From Phycisphaerae bacterium (GTDB taxonomy: Bacteria; Planctomycetota; Phycisphaerae; Phycisphaerales; UBA1924), in the NCBI GenBank assembly GCA_016794925.1, contig JAEUIW010000007.1, forward strand, positions 1 to 64,000: a stretch of 64,000 nt of DNA, in the 5' to 3' direction. Within the stretch, counting starts at the first letter, position 1; the number at the start of each line of letters is the position of its first letter. Of this stretch, positions 38,957-50,846 are shown piece by piece. Below the pieces are notes generated by a model. It worked only from the letters and a program-made list of their open reading frames with translations. It searched no databases and was not told the DNA's origin. The position numbers and the translations under genes are program-made.

Positions 38957-41269
38957 TCAGCCGGGTGAGATATCGAGGCTCAGCGTGGAGTGGCCGTCGA
39001 TCTCGAAGTGCTCAACGACGACCTCAACATCGCCGTCGGCGGCCTGACTGAACACCCCCTCGTCGCTCGTCGGGGCGTGCCACGTCCAATTCTCGATCAC
39101 GGGTGTTCCCGCGACCGTCACGCGGACGCCGTCGTCCGAGTAGGTCCGGAACCGCCACCGACCCTTGGGGAGTTTGAGTGTCGCGCGCGCGATCATTCCG
39201 AAATGATCCGGGCCGGGCAATCGATCGGCGATGGCTTTCCCCCATGGTTGATCCCGCGGTCCGCCCATCCCGTAGGCGCCGCGAAGCTCGGGAAGCGCAA
39301 CCTCAACGGCACGATCGGAAGCCCCCACCGCTCGCCACGCGTCGAGCGCCGTGCGCGGATCGGACCGATCGTCCCACGGAAAGAACCTCGCGTTCCACTG
39401 CGCGCCGATCACGACCCCCGAGACGACTCGCGACCATCCCCGACCGTCGGAGATCTCCCAGCGGTACGGCGTCACGCCCTGCCCTGAGACCGTCAGAACG
39501 AGCGGCCGCTCACCGCTCGGGGCCGCGGCCCACGGACGGGTCTCACCGGTGTCGAGGTTTCTTGCCTGCCATGAACCGCCCGCGTTCGCGCCGGCGAAGA
39601 CCTCATACTGGTGGACCGAACCGTCCGAGGACCGCGCACGAACCATCGGCGAACGATGATCCCACGGGAACCACTCACCCATGATGATGCTGGCGCGGCC
39701 GCGCAGCGCCGCGCGGGCGCCGACCGGCCGGGTCTCGCCGATCGCGTGATACTCGGTGGATGCGACCCCGGGCGGCACGCTCTGTGCCTCGAGTTCGATC
39801 GAACCCTCGATCACCTTTTCAACGCCGATCGAAGGGTCGATGCGGAACGTGTTGTCCGACCACGTCGTATCAACCACGTGCGGGGCCGCGTGCTCCGTGG
39901 GCGCCACTCGCGGGAGCACATCGCGCAGGTGCAGGGCGACCAATCGTCCTTTGTCCGTCGCCCCTCCGAAGGGCTGATCGGCGTTGATCACGAATTCGTT
40001 CCCGACGATCCGGTTCCCTCGGACGCCCACGTAGTTCGCCCGACCCCACGCCTTGGTTTCAAAGTCGCCGTGGGGGTCCCACCAGAGATGCACGCCGCAC
40101 CTGTTGTTGACAAATGTGTTCCGCACAATCAGGTTGCGCGCGCCGTGCTCGATGTTGACCCCGCCGCGCTCGAGGCCGTACGCCCTGCCACCGTTGCCCT
40201 CGAAGCGGTTGCCATCAATGACCGTGTCCTGCGAATAACCGCCCCAGACGCCGCAAATCGCGTTCTCCACGAAGCGGTTGCCCACGATTCGGTTCCCGAA
40301 AGAAAAGGTCATCTCGAGCCCGTGCGCGGGCGCGTACGAGAGGTCGTTGCCGGCAAAGAGATTGTCGTTGCAACCCTTGCGTGTGTGGTCGTACCCGGGC
40401 GGCGCGCCCTCCCCGTTGAGGGCCTCAATCCCGGCGAATCCAAAGATGCCGTCCCCGCCGTGCGTCACCGAATTCTCGACGACGACGTTCCGGTCGCACT
40501 GCTCGAACATCAGGATTCCGGCGGAGTCCTGACCGCGGTTGTACACGCCCTCGGAATGACCTCGGACGCAGAAATCGAACGCGTTCCGGCTGATCAGATT
40601 CCCGCTGCTCCTCCACATCGCGAGGCCCCAACCAGAGAGAAACGAGAAGTCGTTGTCATAGAGCTTCGAGTCCGCCACGCGGTCGAGCACGATTCCGTTC
40701 TGCCTCCGGCGGGCGAAGCAGCCGCGCACGGTCACGTTCACGGACCGTTCGATGCAGATTGCGGCGCCGTGGTTCGTCGCCCATTCCCGACGATCGTTGT
40801 GGTGCGGATAAAGCCAGTCCGACCCGTCTTCCCGTTCGGGGGTGCTCTTCAGGCGCGCCGCGTACCCCTCGGCCACGTCGCAGTCTTCCAGCACCAGACC
40901 GTCCGCGTTCGTGGCCCATACATTAACCTTGTAGCCATGCACGTGGGCCCGCCGAAGCGTGACGTTCTTCCGTCCGTCGATCCGGACGCCGATTCCGGCG
41001 CAGCGATCCCAGGGTGTGCCCTGGGCGACTGCCATGAGTTCGCGCGCCGTCTCGTCGAACTCAACCACGATTCCGTCGGCATCGAGCTTGATCACGCCGT
41101 CGTTGTTGGCGTCGGCGATGATCGTGCCCTTGGGAATCACGATGCGGCACGACTCGCGAATGACTGTGTCGTCAGCGGTGACCGTCACGACCGGCGGCTC
41201 AGCGTCCGCGCGCGATCCCAGCGTCGAGCATATCAGTACGAATCGTAAGACAAATCTGTGTCGGAGCAT
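38957..41269 (-). CDS. Secreted right-handed beta-helix protein with PA14-like C-terminus
   Basis: The start is placed at 41269 because the reading from there opens with a signal peptide (MLRHRFVLRFVLICSTLGSR, cleavage near ADAEPP). The codon also lies 6 nt after a TACCAT -10 element. The 770-residue product has beta-helix rungs between about 90 and 470 (NVTLRRAHVHGYKVNVWATN, NVTVRGCFARRRQNGIVLD, NRIVGNRFVENAICGVWGG, NLIVRNTFVNNRCGVHLWW), a NosD/pectate-lyase-like architecture. It ends with a PA14-type sugar-binding module (GRWRFRTYSDDGVRVTVAG and EHFEIDGHSTLSLDI). Probably binds or cleaves polysaccharide; the catalytic residues are not recognised. It converges with the kinase gene (6-bp gap). 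Confidence 0.83.
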   Translation of the reverse strand: MLRHRFVLRFVLICSTLGSRADAEPPVVTVTADDTVIRESCRIVIPKGTIIADANNDGVIKLDADGIVVEFDETARELMAVAQGTPWDRCAGIGVRIDGRKNVTLRRAHVHGYKVNVWATNADGLVLEDCDVAEGYAARLKSTPEREDGSDWLYPHHNDRREWATNHGAAICIERSVNVTVRGCFARRRQNGIVLDRVADSKLYDNDFSFLSGWGLAMWRSSGNLISRNAFDFCVRGHSEGVYNRGQDSAGILMFEQCDRNVVVENSVTHGGDGIFGFAGIEALNGEGAPPGYDHTRKGCNDNLFAGNDLSYAPAHGLEMTFSFGNRIVGNRFVENAICGVWGGYSQDTVIDGNRFEGNGGRAYGLERGGVNIEHGARNLIVRNTFVNNRCGVHLWWDPHGDFETKAWGRANYVGVRGNRIVGNEFVINADQPFGGATDKGRLVALHLRDVLPRVAPTEHAAPHVVDTTWSDNTFRIDPSIGVEKVIEGSIELEAQSVPPGVASTEYHAIGETRPVGARAALRGRASIIMGEWFPWDHRSPMVRARSSDGSVHQYEVFAGANAGGSWQARNLDTGETRPWAAAPSGERPLVLTVSGQGVTPYRWEISDGRGWSRVVSGVVIGAQWNARFFPWDDRSDPRTALDAWRAVGASDRAVEVALPELRGAYGMGGPRDQPWGKAIADRLPGPDHFGMIARATLKLPKGRWRFRTYSDDGVRVTVAGTPVIENWTWHAPTSDEGVFSQAADGDVEVVVEHFEIDGHSTLSLDISPG

Positions 41270-41275
41270 GGCGGC

Positions 41276-41281
41276 ATGGTA
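41276..41281 (-). promoter_or_regulatory. -10 element of a probable leaderless promoter
   Basis: TACCAT on the minus strand lies 6 nt before the ATG at 41269. There is no Shine-Dalgarno sequence. Confidence 0.45.
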
Positions 41282-41326
41282 CCGCCGGCGGCTCGGCATC
41301 GATTCTCATGGCCACAGGCCGGGCGG

Positions 41327-41596
41327 CTATTCAACCCTCTCGGCGCGGCTGACGCGAGCCTCCACAGCAGCGCCGCTCCCTTCGGGGAGCGCTTCATGGG
41401 TGCGCGACACAGGCTTGCTCGACTCTTGCTCGATCTCATCGCCGATGCCCTTCAGACCCCTCTTGAACTCGACGATGCCGCGGCCCAAGCTCCGTCCGAC
41501 CTCCGGCAGCCGGTTGCCGAAAATCAGCAACGCCAAACCGAGGATGATCAGCGTATCAAAGCTCATGAAGTTGTTGAACCACGCGAGCGTTGTCAT
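41327..41596 (-). CDS. tatA: Sec-independent translocase subunit TatA/TatB family
   Basis: From ATG 41596 (GGAG 7 nt upstream) the 89-residue protein has a short periplasmic start, one membrane helix (SFDTLIILGLALLIFGN) and the hallmark hinge FGNRLPEVGRSLGRGIVEFK, followed by an amphipathic helix and a charged tail. It is the pore-forming or TatB-like component of the twin-arginine export system. The length and the FG-x-x-LPEVGRSLG motif suit TatA/E. No tatC is in the window. The DUF1501 protein at 24363 is a likely substrate. An in-frame extension upstream to 41671 has no export or Tat character and is rejected. Confidence 0.92.
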   Translation of the reverse strand: MTTLAWFNNFMSFDTLIILGLALLIFGNRLPEVGRSLGRGIVEFKRGLKGIGDEIEQESSKPVSRTHEALPEGSGAAVEARVSRAERVE

Positions 41597-41735
41597 ACCG
41601 TGCTCCAACCCCCTCACACCCCACCTGCCCGACGCGGTTGTCGGTCGCATCCTGCCGCTACACCAATTCAAGCCCGCCGGCCGCTCAGTATCAACGCCAA
41701 AACTGGGGCCTCATTGCCGGCCCGTTCGTGCCGGG

Positions 41736-44997
<3,262 letters not shown>

Positions 44998-45018
44998 CCG
45001 TGACCCGCCGTCCACCCC

Positions 45019-45570
45019 ATGCGAAATGTCGAATACAAGTCCGAGCTCCGTGACCCCGCACTCGCGGAGTCCATCGCCCGCTCTCTCGGCGCCGCGCCCA
45101 TCGGCGTTCAGCGGCAGGTCGATACCTACTTCCGGCTCGCCGAGGGCCGGTTCAAGCGCCGCGAGATCGACGCCGAGCCCCCGGAGTACATCCTGTACCG
45201 CCGCGCGGATTCCACCCGCACCCGCGTCAGTTGCTACGACATATTCTCGGACGCGGCCGCGCGCGAACGCTTCGGCTCCCTCCCGATGTCCCCTTGGGTG
45301 GTCGTCCGCAAGCGCCGGACGCTGTTCATGCTGGGCCACGTCCGCGTCCACTTCGATCACGTCGAGCGGCTCGGCGCGTTCTTCGAACTCGAAGCCCTCG
45401 TCTCCCCACGCAACACCGTGGCCGCCTGCCATCAACGCGTCCACGATCTCGTCACGCTCTTCGCCCCGGCGCTCGGCGAACCGATCTCCGCGAGCTACTC
45501 CGACATGATCGCCGCGCAGGACGAACTCCCCGACGATGCCCGCCCCGATCCCAGGCGAGACCACCCATGA
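45019..45570 (+). CDS. CYTH-domain protein (class IV adenylate cyclase-like)
   Basis: The 183-residue protein begins RNVEYKSEL, the E-x-K start of the CYTH triphosphate tunnel fold. It continues with LGAAPIGVQRQVDTYF, RFKRRE, EYILYRR, RTRVSCYDIF, RFGSLPMSPWVVVRKRR and FDHVERLGAFFELEALV, the order seen in CyaB-like proteins. Such proteins are cyclic-AMP-forming cyclases or hydrolyse triphosphorylated substrates (inorganic triphosphate, thiamine triphosphate). Which applies here cannot be decided. It starts 21 nt after ligA without a Shine-Dalgarno and overlaps the next gene by 4 bp (ATGA), so the two are probably translated together. Confidence 0.8.
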   Translation: MRNVEYKSELRDPALAESIARSLGAAPIGVQRQVDTYFRLAEGRFKRREIDAEPPEYILYRRADSTRTRVSCYDIFSDAAARERFGSLPMSPWVVVRKRRTLFMLGHVRVHFDHVERLGAFFELEALVSPRNTVAACHQRVHDLVTLFAPALGEPISASYSDMIAAQDELPDDARPDPRRDHP

Positions 45571-48020
45571 CGACACCCGACTACGAGAAACTCGGCGTCT
45601 TCTACCTCGGCAAGATCTTCGACCCCGAGGCCCGCGCCCGTTCCCAGACCCCGCTCCTCTACGACTCGAAGGACCTGGTGACCCACGCCGTCTGCGTCGG
45701 CATGACCGGCTCGGGCAAGACGGGCCTCTGCATCGGGCTCATCGAGGAGGCCGCCATCGACGGCATCCCCGCGATCGTCATCGATCCCAAGGGTGATCTC
45801 GCGAACCTGCTGCTCACGTTTCCCGACCTGAAGCCCTCCGACTTCCGCCCCTGGATCAACGAGGAGGACGCCCGCCGCAAGGAGCAGAGCCCCGACGACT
45901 TCGCCGCCGCGCAGGCGGCGCTCTGGACCAGTGGACTGGCCGACTGGCAGCAGGACGGATCGCGCATCGGACGACTGCGCGCATCCGCGGACTTCGCGGT
46001 GTACACGCCCGGTTCCTCCGCCGGGCTGCCCGTGAGCGTGCTCCGGAACTTCGCCGCGCCGCCCAAGGAGATCACCGAGGACGCGGAGCTGTTCCGCGAG
46101 CGCGTCTCGGGCACCGTCGCGAGCCTCCTCGGCTTGCTCAACCTCTCCGCAGATCCGCTCCAGAGCCGCGAGCACATTCTCCTCTCGGCCATCTTCGGCG
46201 ACGCATGGGCCAGAAACCGGGACCTGGACATCCCGGCCCTGATCGCCGCCATCCAGCGCCCGCCGTTCACCAGGCTCGGCGTCATGGAGCTCGAATCCGT
46301 CTTCCCCGCGGCCGATCGCTTCGGCCTGGCCATGGCCCTGAACAACCTCGTCGCCGCCCCGGGCTTCACGGCCTGGACCGAGGGCGATCCGCTCGACATC
46401 GGCGCCATGCTGTTCACGCCCTCCGGCCGCCCGCGCGTCAGCATCTTCTCGATCGCGCACCTCTCCGACCCGCAGCGCATGTTCTTCGTTTCCCTTCTGC
46501 TCAACCAGGTCCTGGGTTGGACCCGCACGCAGAGCGGCACGAGCAGCCTCCGCGCCCTCGTCTATATGGACGAGATCGCCGGGTATTTCCCCCCCGTGGC
46601 CAACCCGCCCAGCAAGCCGCCGCTCCTGACGCTCATGAAGCAGGCCCGCGCATTCGGCGTCGGCCTCGTGCTCGCCACCCAGAATCCGGTTGATCTCGAC
46701 TACAAGGGACTCGCCAACGCCGGCACCTGGTTCATCGGCCGGCTCCAGACCGACCAGGACAAGCAGCGCGTTCTCGACGGACTCGAGGGGGCCGCCGCCG
46801 CGAGCGGTTCGAGCCTCGACCGGACCGCGATGGACCGGCTGCTGAGCGGCCTGGCCCCACGCGTGTTCCTCATGAAGAACATTCACGAGGATCGCCCCGA
46901 GGTCTTCGAGACTCGCTGGTGCCTCTCGTACCTCCGTGGGCCGATGAGCCGCGCGCAGCTCAGGTCGCTCACGGATCGGCGTCGCGCTGCTGACTCGCTC
47001 ACGCAAGCCGCGCCGACCCCCGCCGCGCAAAGCGGGGCCCGACTCGACCGGCCGCCCGCGTCCCCCCCGCGCTCGCGCGGCACCCCGGCCGCATCCTCCC
47101 GGCCCGTCCTTCCACCGGAAATCCCGCAGTATTTCATTCCCGCCCGTGCCGGCGGCGCGCTGACGCTCGCGCCCATGCTCCTGGGCGTGGCCCGCGCCTA
47201 TTACGCCGACGCGAAATCCGGCATCGATCAGGAAATCAACGCCTCGTTCCTTACGCCCCTCACGGACGGCCCCGTGACGGCCGACTTCGATCACGCCCGA
47301 TCCGTGGAACTCACCGACGCCGATCTGGAGTCCGATCCGCCCCCCGACGCGGAGTTCGATCCTCTTCCCCCCGAAGCGGGCAAGCCCCGGCGCTACGACG
47401 AGTGGAAGAAGAGCTTCGCCGAGCTCGTGTTCCGGCGCCACAAGCTCGAGGCGCTGCGGAGCGACGAACTGAACGTCACGTCCAAACCCGGTGAGTGCGA
47501 ACGCGATTTCCGTGCCCGCCTCGCGCTCGCCTCCCGTGAGCGACGCGACGCCGCCGTCGCCAAGCTGCGCCAGAAGCTCGCCCCCAAGATCGCCGCGCTC
47601 CAGGACCGCGCCCGACGCGCCGAGCAACGCGTCGAGATCGAACGCGAGCAGTCCCGCGGCAGCATGATGGGGACCGCCGTCTCGATCGGCTCGGCCGTGC
47701 TCGGCGCCTTCATGGGCCGCAAGGCCGTTTCCGCTTCGAGCATCTCCAGGACCGCCACCGCCATCAAGGGTGTCGGCCGGTCCGCCAAGGAGCAATCCGA
47801 CGTGGGCCGCGCCGAAGAGAACCTGCTCGCGCTCCGGCAGCAGCTCGCCGAACTCGAAACGCAGTTCCAGCGCGAAGCGGACGCGATCGCGGCCGCGTCG
47901 GACGCGACCGCGGAGGAACTCACCTCGATCTCGCTCAAACCGAAGAAGACGAACATCTCCGTTCGGCTCTGCGCGCTGGCATGGGCGCCGCACACGCCCG
48001 ACGGCGAACCGGCATGGTGA
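45567..48020 (+). CDS. HerA/VirD4-like P-loop ATPase
   Basis: The start is ATG 45567, overlapping the CYTH stop as ATGA; frames extending further upstream are inside the CYTH gene. The 817-residue protein has Walker A GMTGSGKTGL (45-54, Lys51), IDPKGDLANLL (72-82), Walker B LVYMDE (331-336), VLATQNPVDLDYKGLAN (368-384) and an arginine-finger-like FIGRLQTDQDKQRV. This is the DUF87/HerA translocase family. After a Pro/Ser-rich linker (about 480-520) the C-terminal third is helical, with a coiled coil and a Gly/Ala/Ser segment (GTAVSIGSAVLGAFMGRK). HerA proteins move along DNA, often with NurA nuclease; no nurA is nearby. DNA is the expected substrate, but peptide or protein translocation cannot be excluded. 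Confidence 0.82.
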   Translation: MTTPDYEKLGVFYLGKIFDPEARARSQTPLLYDSKDLVTHAVCVGMTGSGKTGLCIGLIEEAAIDGIPAIVIDPKGDLANLLLTFPDLKPSDFRPWINEEDARRKEQSPDDFAAAQAALWTSGLADWQQDGSRIGRLRASADFAVYTPGSSAGLPVSVLRNFAAPPKEITEDAELFRERVSGTVASLLGLLNLSADPLQSREHILLSAIFGDAWARNRDLDIPALIAAIQRPPFTRLGVMELESVFPAADRFGLAMALNNLVAAPGFTAWTEGDPLDIGAMLFTPSGRPRVSIFSIAHLSDPQRMFFVSLLLNQVLGWTRTQSGTSSLRALVYMDEIAGYFPPVANPPSKPPLLTLMKQARAFGVGLVLATQNPVDLDYKGLANAGTWFIGRLQTDQDKQRVLDGLEGAAAASGSSLDRTAMDRLLSGLAPRVFLMKNIHEDRPEVFETRWCLSYLRGPMSRAQLRSLTDRRRAADSLTQAAPTPAAQSGARLDRPPASPPRSRGTPAASSRPVLPPEIPQYFIPARAGGALTLAPMLLGVARAYYADAKSGIDQEINASFLTPLTDGPVTADFDHARSVELTDADLESDPPPDAEFDPLPPEAGKPRRYDEWKKSFAELVFRRHKLEALRSDELNVTSKPGECERDFRARLALASRERRDAAVAKLRQKLAPKIAALQDRARRAEQRVEIEREQSRGSMMGTAVSIGSAVLGAFMGRKAVSASSISRTATAIKGVGRSAKEQSDVGRAEENLLALRQQLAELETQFQREADAIAAASDATAEELTSISLKPKKTNISVRLCALAWAPHTPDGEPAW

Positions 48021-48023
48021 CGT

Positions 48024-48464
48024 TCAGCCCTCGCCCGTGACCGACCGGACTCGGATCATCGTGCTCAGCATGGCCGCCACGAGCACCTCGCGCCCGCTCG
48101 ATACGGCGAACACATCCGCGGTCACCACGCTCAATGTGCGACCAGACCGCTTCACCTCGGCCCGCGCCTCCACGCGTTCCCCGACAGCCGGCGCCAGCAG
48201 GTTGAGCTTGAATTCCACGCTCAGGACCCTCGACCCTTCCGGCATCCGCGTCAGCGCGGCGTACCCGCACGCGCTGTCCGCGATCGCCGCGATCGCCCCC
48301 GCGTGAACGAGCCCGTCCTGCTGCGAAACCGGGACCCCCGGACGCAACCCGATGCAGACGCGGCCGCACGCCACCTCCAGCAACTCCGCACCCAGCGTCG
48401 CCATCAGCCCCTGCCGGCCGAAGCTCGCACGCACCGCGCCGAATTGTCCTTCGGATTCATTCAA
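48024..48464 (-). CDS. PaaI-type hotdog thioesterase
   Basis: The 146-residue protein has the hotdog motif GLVHAGAIAAIADSACGYAA (51-70), with His54 and Asp63 at the positions used by PaaI-family acyl-CoA thioesterases. VEFKLNLLAPA and the strand VKRSGRTLSVVTADVF follow. The substrate is unknown. The start is TTG 48464, with GAGGG upstream; it overlaps the stop of the exonuclease/phosphatase-family gene by 4 bp (TTGA), so the two are likely co-translated. It converges with the HerA-like gene (3-bp gap). Confidence 0.85.
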   Translation of the reverse strand: MNESEGQFGAVRASFGRQGLMATLGAELLEVACGRVCIGLRPGVPVSQQDGLVHAGAIAAIADSACGYAALTRMPEGSRVLSVEFKLNLLAPAVGERVEARAEVKRSGRTLSVVTADVFAVSSGREVLVAAMLSTMIRVRSVTGEG

Positions 48465-49567
48465 TCGTCGTCCCTCATGACCCGCACTTCGGTCACGACC
48501 ATATAATGGTCGCTCAGCCGACGCTTGAACTCCTCGGGCGACCAGCGCCGAGCCTCCAGGTACCGGTCGGACATGACTTCAAATCGGTGGCCGGCGAACT
48601 CGGGCTGGTCCGCGGGCACGAGCGTCTTGTCCATCGCGCCGCCGCGCCAGTGCGTGCGCTCGCCCTTGGTGTTCGGGTCGAACAGCCCCGCCGACCGCAG
48701 CGCCGTGATCGCACGCTCGTTCTTCCCGGTGCAGTTGGTATCCCCCATCACGACCAAGTCGTCGTCGTGCATGGCCTTCCGAGCCTCGGGCAAGGCCCGT
48801 GCCAGCGCCTCGGCCTCCTCGCGCCGGTGCTCGGCAAAGTCACCATCGAAGTCCGCCTTCATGTGGACCGCCACCACAACCAAGTCCGTCAACCGCTCGC
48901 CCGCGCTGAACTTCATCGCCCGCGGTCGCCGAGCCCAGAGCACCGATCCGCTCACGCTCCGTCCGCCCGTGATCCGAACTCCCCATGATTCTCGCTCGAC
49001 CGGGCTCCACGCTCCGGTGTCCCACAGCACGCCCAGGAGTTGGTCGTCGGGATTCCGGCCTTCAAACAACTCGTACCTCCAATCGCGGCCCGTACGGACT
49101 TCCAACTCGGCCTCGACGGCATCGAGCGCATCGTTTCGCGGGCCCTCCGCGGCATCCCGGGTCGCGACAATCTCCTGCAGGCAAAGCAGGCTCACCCCGC
49201 TGAACGCCACGTACGCCGCCAGATCCTCGGGCGCCTGCGCGATGCCCGTACCCACCCCGCTGCGCTTGGATGGACTCCCGAGCCACTCAATATTCCACGA
49301 CCCGATGCGACGCGTCGTACCCGGGGTTGACAGTTCCGCGTTCCCGAGCGATCGTGGCGCACGAGGTTCACGCCCGGAGTCCAAACCCCCGCCCGAGGCG
49401 AGGCTTCTCCCACCCGCCGTGTCACGGCCGCCGACGGCCCGCTCCGCCTCGCCGGCGCGTTGAAGCAACCAGACCAGCGCCGCCAGAACGACCACCCCCG
49501 TGATCGACGCCGCGCCCCTTCCACGCATGCCGCGCCCGACACGTGACCCGCGCTGCGAACCGCTCAT
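48461..49567 (-). CDS. Membrane-anchored endonuclease/exonuclease/phosphatase family protein
   Basis: The 368-residue protein has a basic N-terminus and a membrane helix (about 21-35, ITGVVVLAALVWLL). A Gly/Ser/Arg linker is followed by an EEP metal-dependent phosphoesterase domain: WNIEWL (91-96), LCLQEIV (129-134), VVAVHMKADFD (231-241), VVMGDTNCT (272-280) and the terminal SDHYMVV (352-358), which supplies the catalytic Asp-His pair. The family covers DNases, phosphoinositide and sphingomyelin phosphatases; a secreted or periplasmic nuclease is plausible but not shown. GGAGG precedes the ATG. It is the first gene of a two-gene unit with the thioesterase. Confidence 0.88.
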   Translation of the reverse strand: MSGSQRGSRVGRGMRGRGAASITGVVVLAALVWLLQRAGEAERAVGGRDTAGGRSLASGGGLDSGREPRAPRSLGNAELSTPGTTRRIGSWNIEWLGSPSKRSGVGTGIAQAPEDLAAYVAFSGVSLLCLQEIVATRDAAEGPRNDALDAVEAELEVRTGRDWRYELFEGRNPDDQLLGVLWDTGAWSPVERESWGVRITGGRSVSGSVLWARRPRAMKFSAGERLTDLVVVAVHMKADFDGDFAEHRREEAEALARALPEARKAMHDDDLVVMGDTNCTGKNERAITALRSAGLFDPNTKGERTHWRGGAMDKTLVPADQPEFAGHRFEVMSDRYLEARRWSPEEFKRRLSDHYMVVTEVRVMRDDD

Positions 49568-49689
49568 GCCGCGCCTCCGACGGCCTCCCGCCGCCCGGCC
49601 GTGATGAAGCGTATTGCCGCGTCCCGCGTCGTCGCACGAGTGAGTACTCGTTCCATCCCGGCCCCCCGAGCCCCGCTCGGCGGCCGGCT

Positions 49690-50670
49690 TCAGTGATCGG
49701 GGTGCTCGACCACGCCGGCAGAGTCAACGCCCGCGCGCGTCGGCTCGACCACGGCGCCGTCGCGAAGCGCCGTCAGCAGCTCGCTCTGCCACGGATGCTC
49801 CCCGAGGAAATCCACTCGCCCGGTCGAAAGGTCGTACACCGCGCCGACGACCTGCAACTCGCCCGACGCGACCCGGCGACGCAGCTCGTCGCTCCCCTTC
49901 AGCAGATCGAAGACGCTCTGCCACACATTCTCCTTGACCGCGGCGCTCGCCAGCGCCGCCCCGTCCACGCCGGGGTTCACACGCTCCGCACGCTCCACCG
50001 CCGGCGCGATACGCCGCACCACGTCGCCGACGCTCCCGTGCGTCTCCGCGTGGCTCGCCGCCGCCGCAACCGCCCCGCACTTCGTGTGGCCCATCACCAC
50101 GAGCAGCGGCGTCCCCAGGTGCTCGACGCCGTACTCGATCGTCCCGACCTCGCTCACGCCGGCCACGTTCCCCGCGACCCGCACAGAGAACACGTCGCCC
50201 ACGCCGCGATCGAACACCCGCTCGACAGGGACCCTCGAGTCCGCGCACGTCAGCACCGTCACGAACGGCCGCTGCCCTTCGCTCGCCGTCAACTCGCGGC
50301 GGGACTCGGAGGAATTCGGGTGCTCGCTCCTGCCCCCCGCCCAGCGCGCATTCCCCTCACGCAGGAGCGCCAACGCCGCGTCCGCGTTCGGACGTGCATC
50401 CGGCGTGGCCGGCGGCGCGGACTTGTTCTTGCTGGCCGCCATGGGCTTGCCATCCGCCGACCGGGAATCCCCACCCTTCGGCGCGGCCACCGGTTTGGGC
50501 TCCGAAGCCCGCTCCTTCGCGGGTTCGGTCAAGACCGGCTTACGCGCCCCCTCATTCGAGGTAGGTGGATTCGCTTCCGCGGTGACTCCCATGCACGTGC
50601 CTACCGCAACCACCCACAAGACCCGGCCCGAGCACGAGAACAAACGGTCGAAACGGTCGCGGCGTAGCAT
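49690..50670 (-). CDS. Exported beta-class carbonic anhydrase
   Basis: The 326-residue product has a signal sequence (about 1-33, hydrophobic core VLWVVAVGTCMGV, ending TAEANP), a 60-residue Ala/Pro/Lys/Ser linker and a beta-carbonic anhydrase domain from about 93. The zinc and active-site residues are Cys142, Asp144 and Arg146 in TCADSRVP, and His195 and Cys198 in GHTKCGA. FSVRVAGNVAG and GTIEYGVEHLG are also conserved. It interconverts CO2 and bicarbonate, here in the periplasm. GGAG lies 7 nt before the ATG. It is divergent from rsmH. Confidence 0.94.
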   Translation of the reverse strand: MLRRDRFDRLFSCSGRVLWVVAVGTCMGVTAEANPPTSNEGARKPVLTEPAKERASEPKPVAAPKGGDSRSADGKPMAASKNKSAPPATPDARPNADAALALLREGNARWAGGRSEHPNSSESRRELTASEGQRPFVTVLTCADSRVPVERVFDRGVGDVFSVRVAGNVAGVSEVGTIEYGVEHLGTPLLVVMGHTKCGAVAAAASHAETHGSVGDVVRRIAPAVERAERVNPGVDGAALASAAVKENVWQSVFDLLKGSDELRRRVASGELQVVGAVYDLSTGRVDFLGEHPWQSELLTALRDGAVVEPTRAGVDSAGVVEHPDH

Positions 50671-50846
50671 GGAGAGTCTCCGGTTGACGATTCACGGCCG
50701 GGGCGCCCTGCGCCGACCATCGAACCTGATCGGTTGACCCGGAAGCCGACTGAACCCATCGACGCGAGACGGCCCGCGACGGTCCTACTCAGCCCTCCAC
50801 CGGTGATCTGCTTGAAACACCTTCTCATTGCTTGTGCGGAGTGCGG

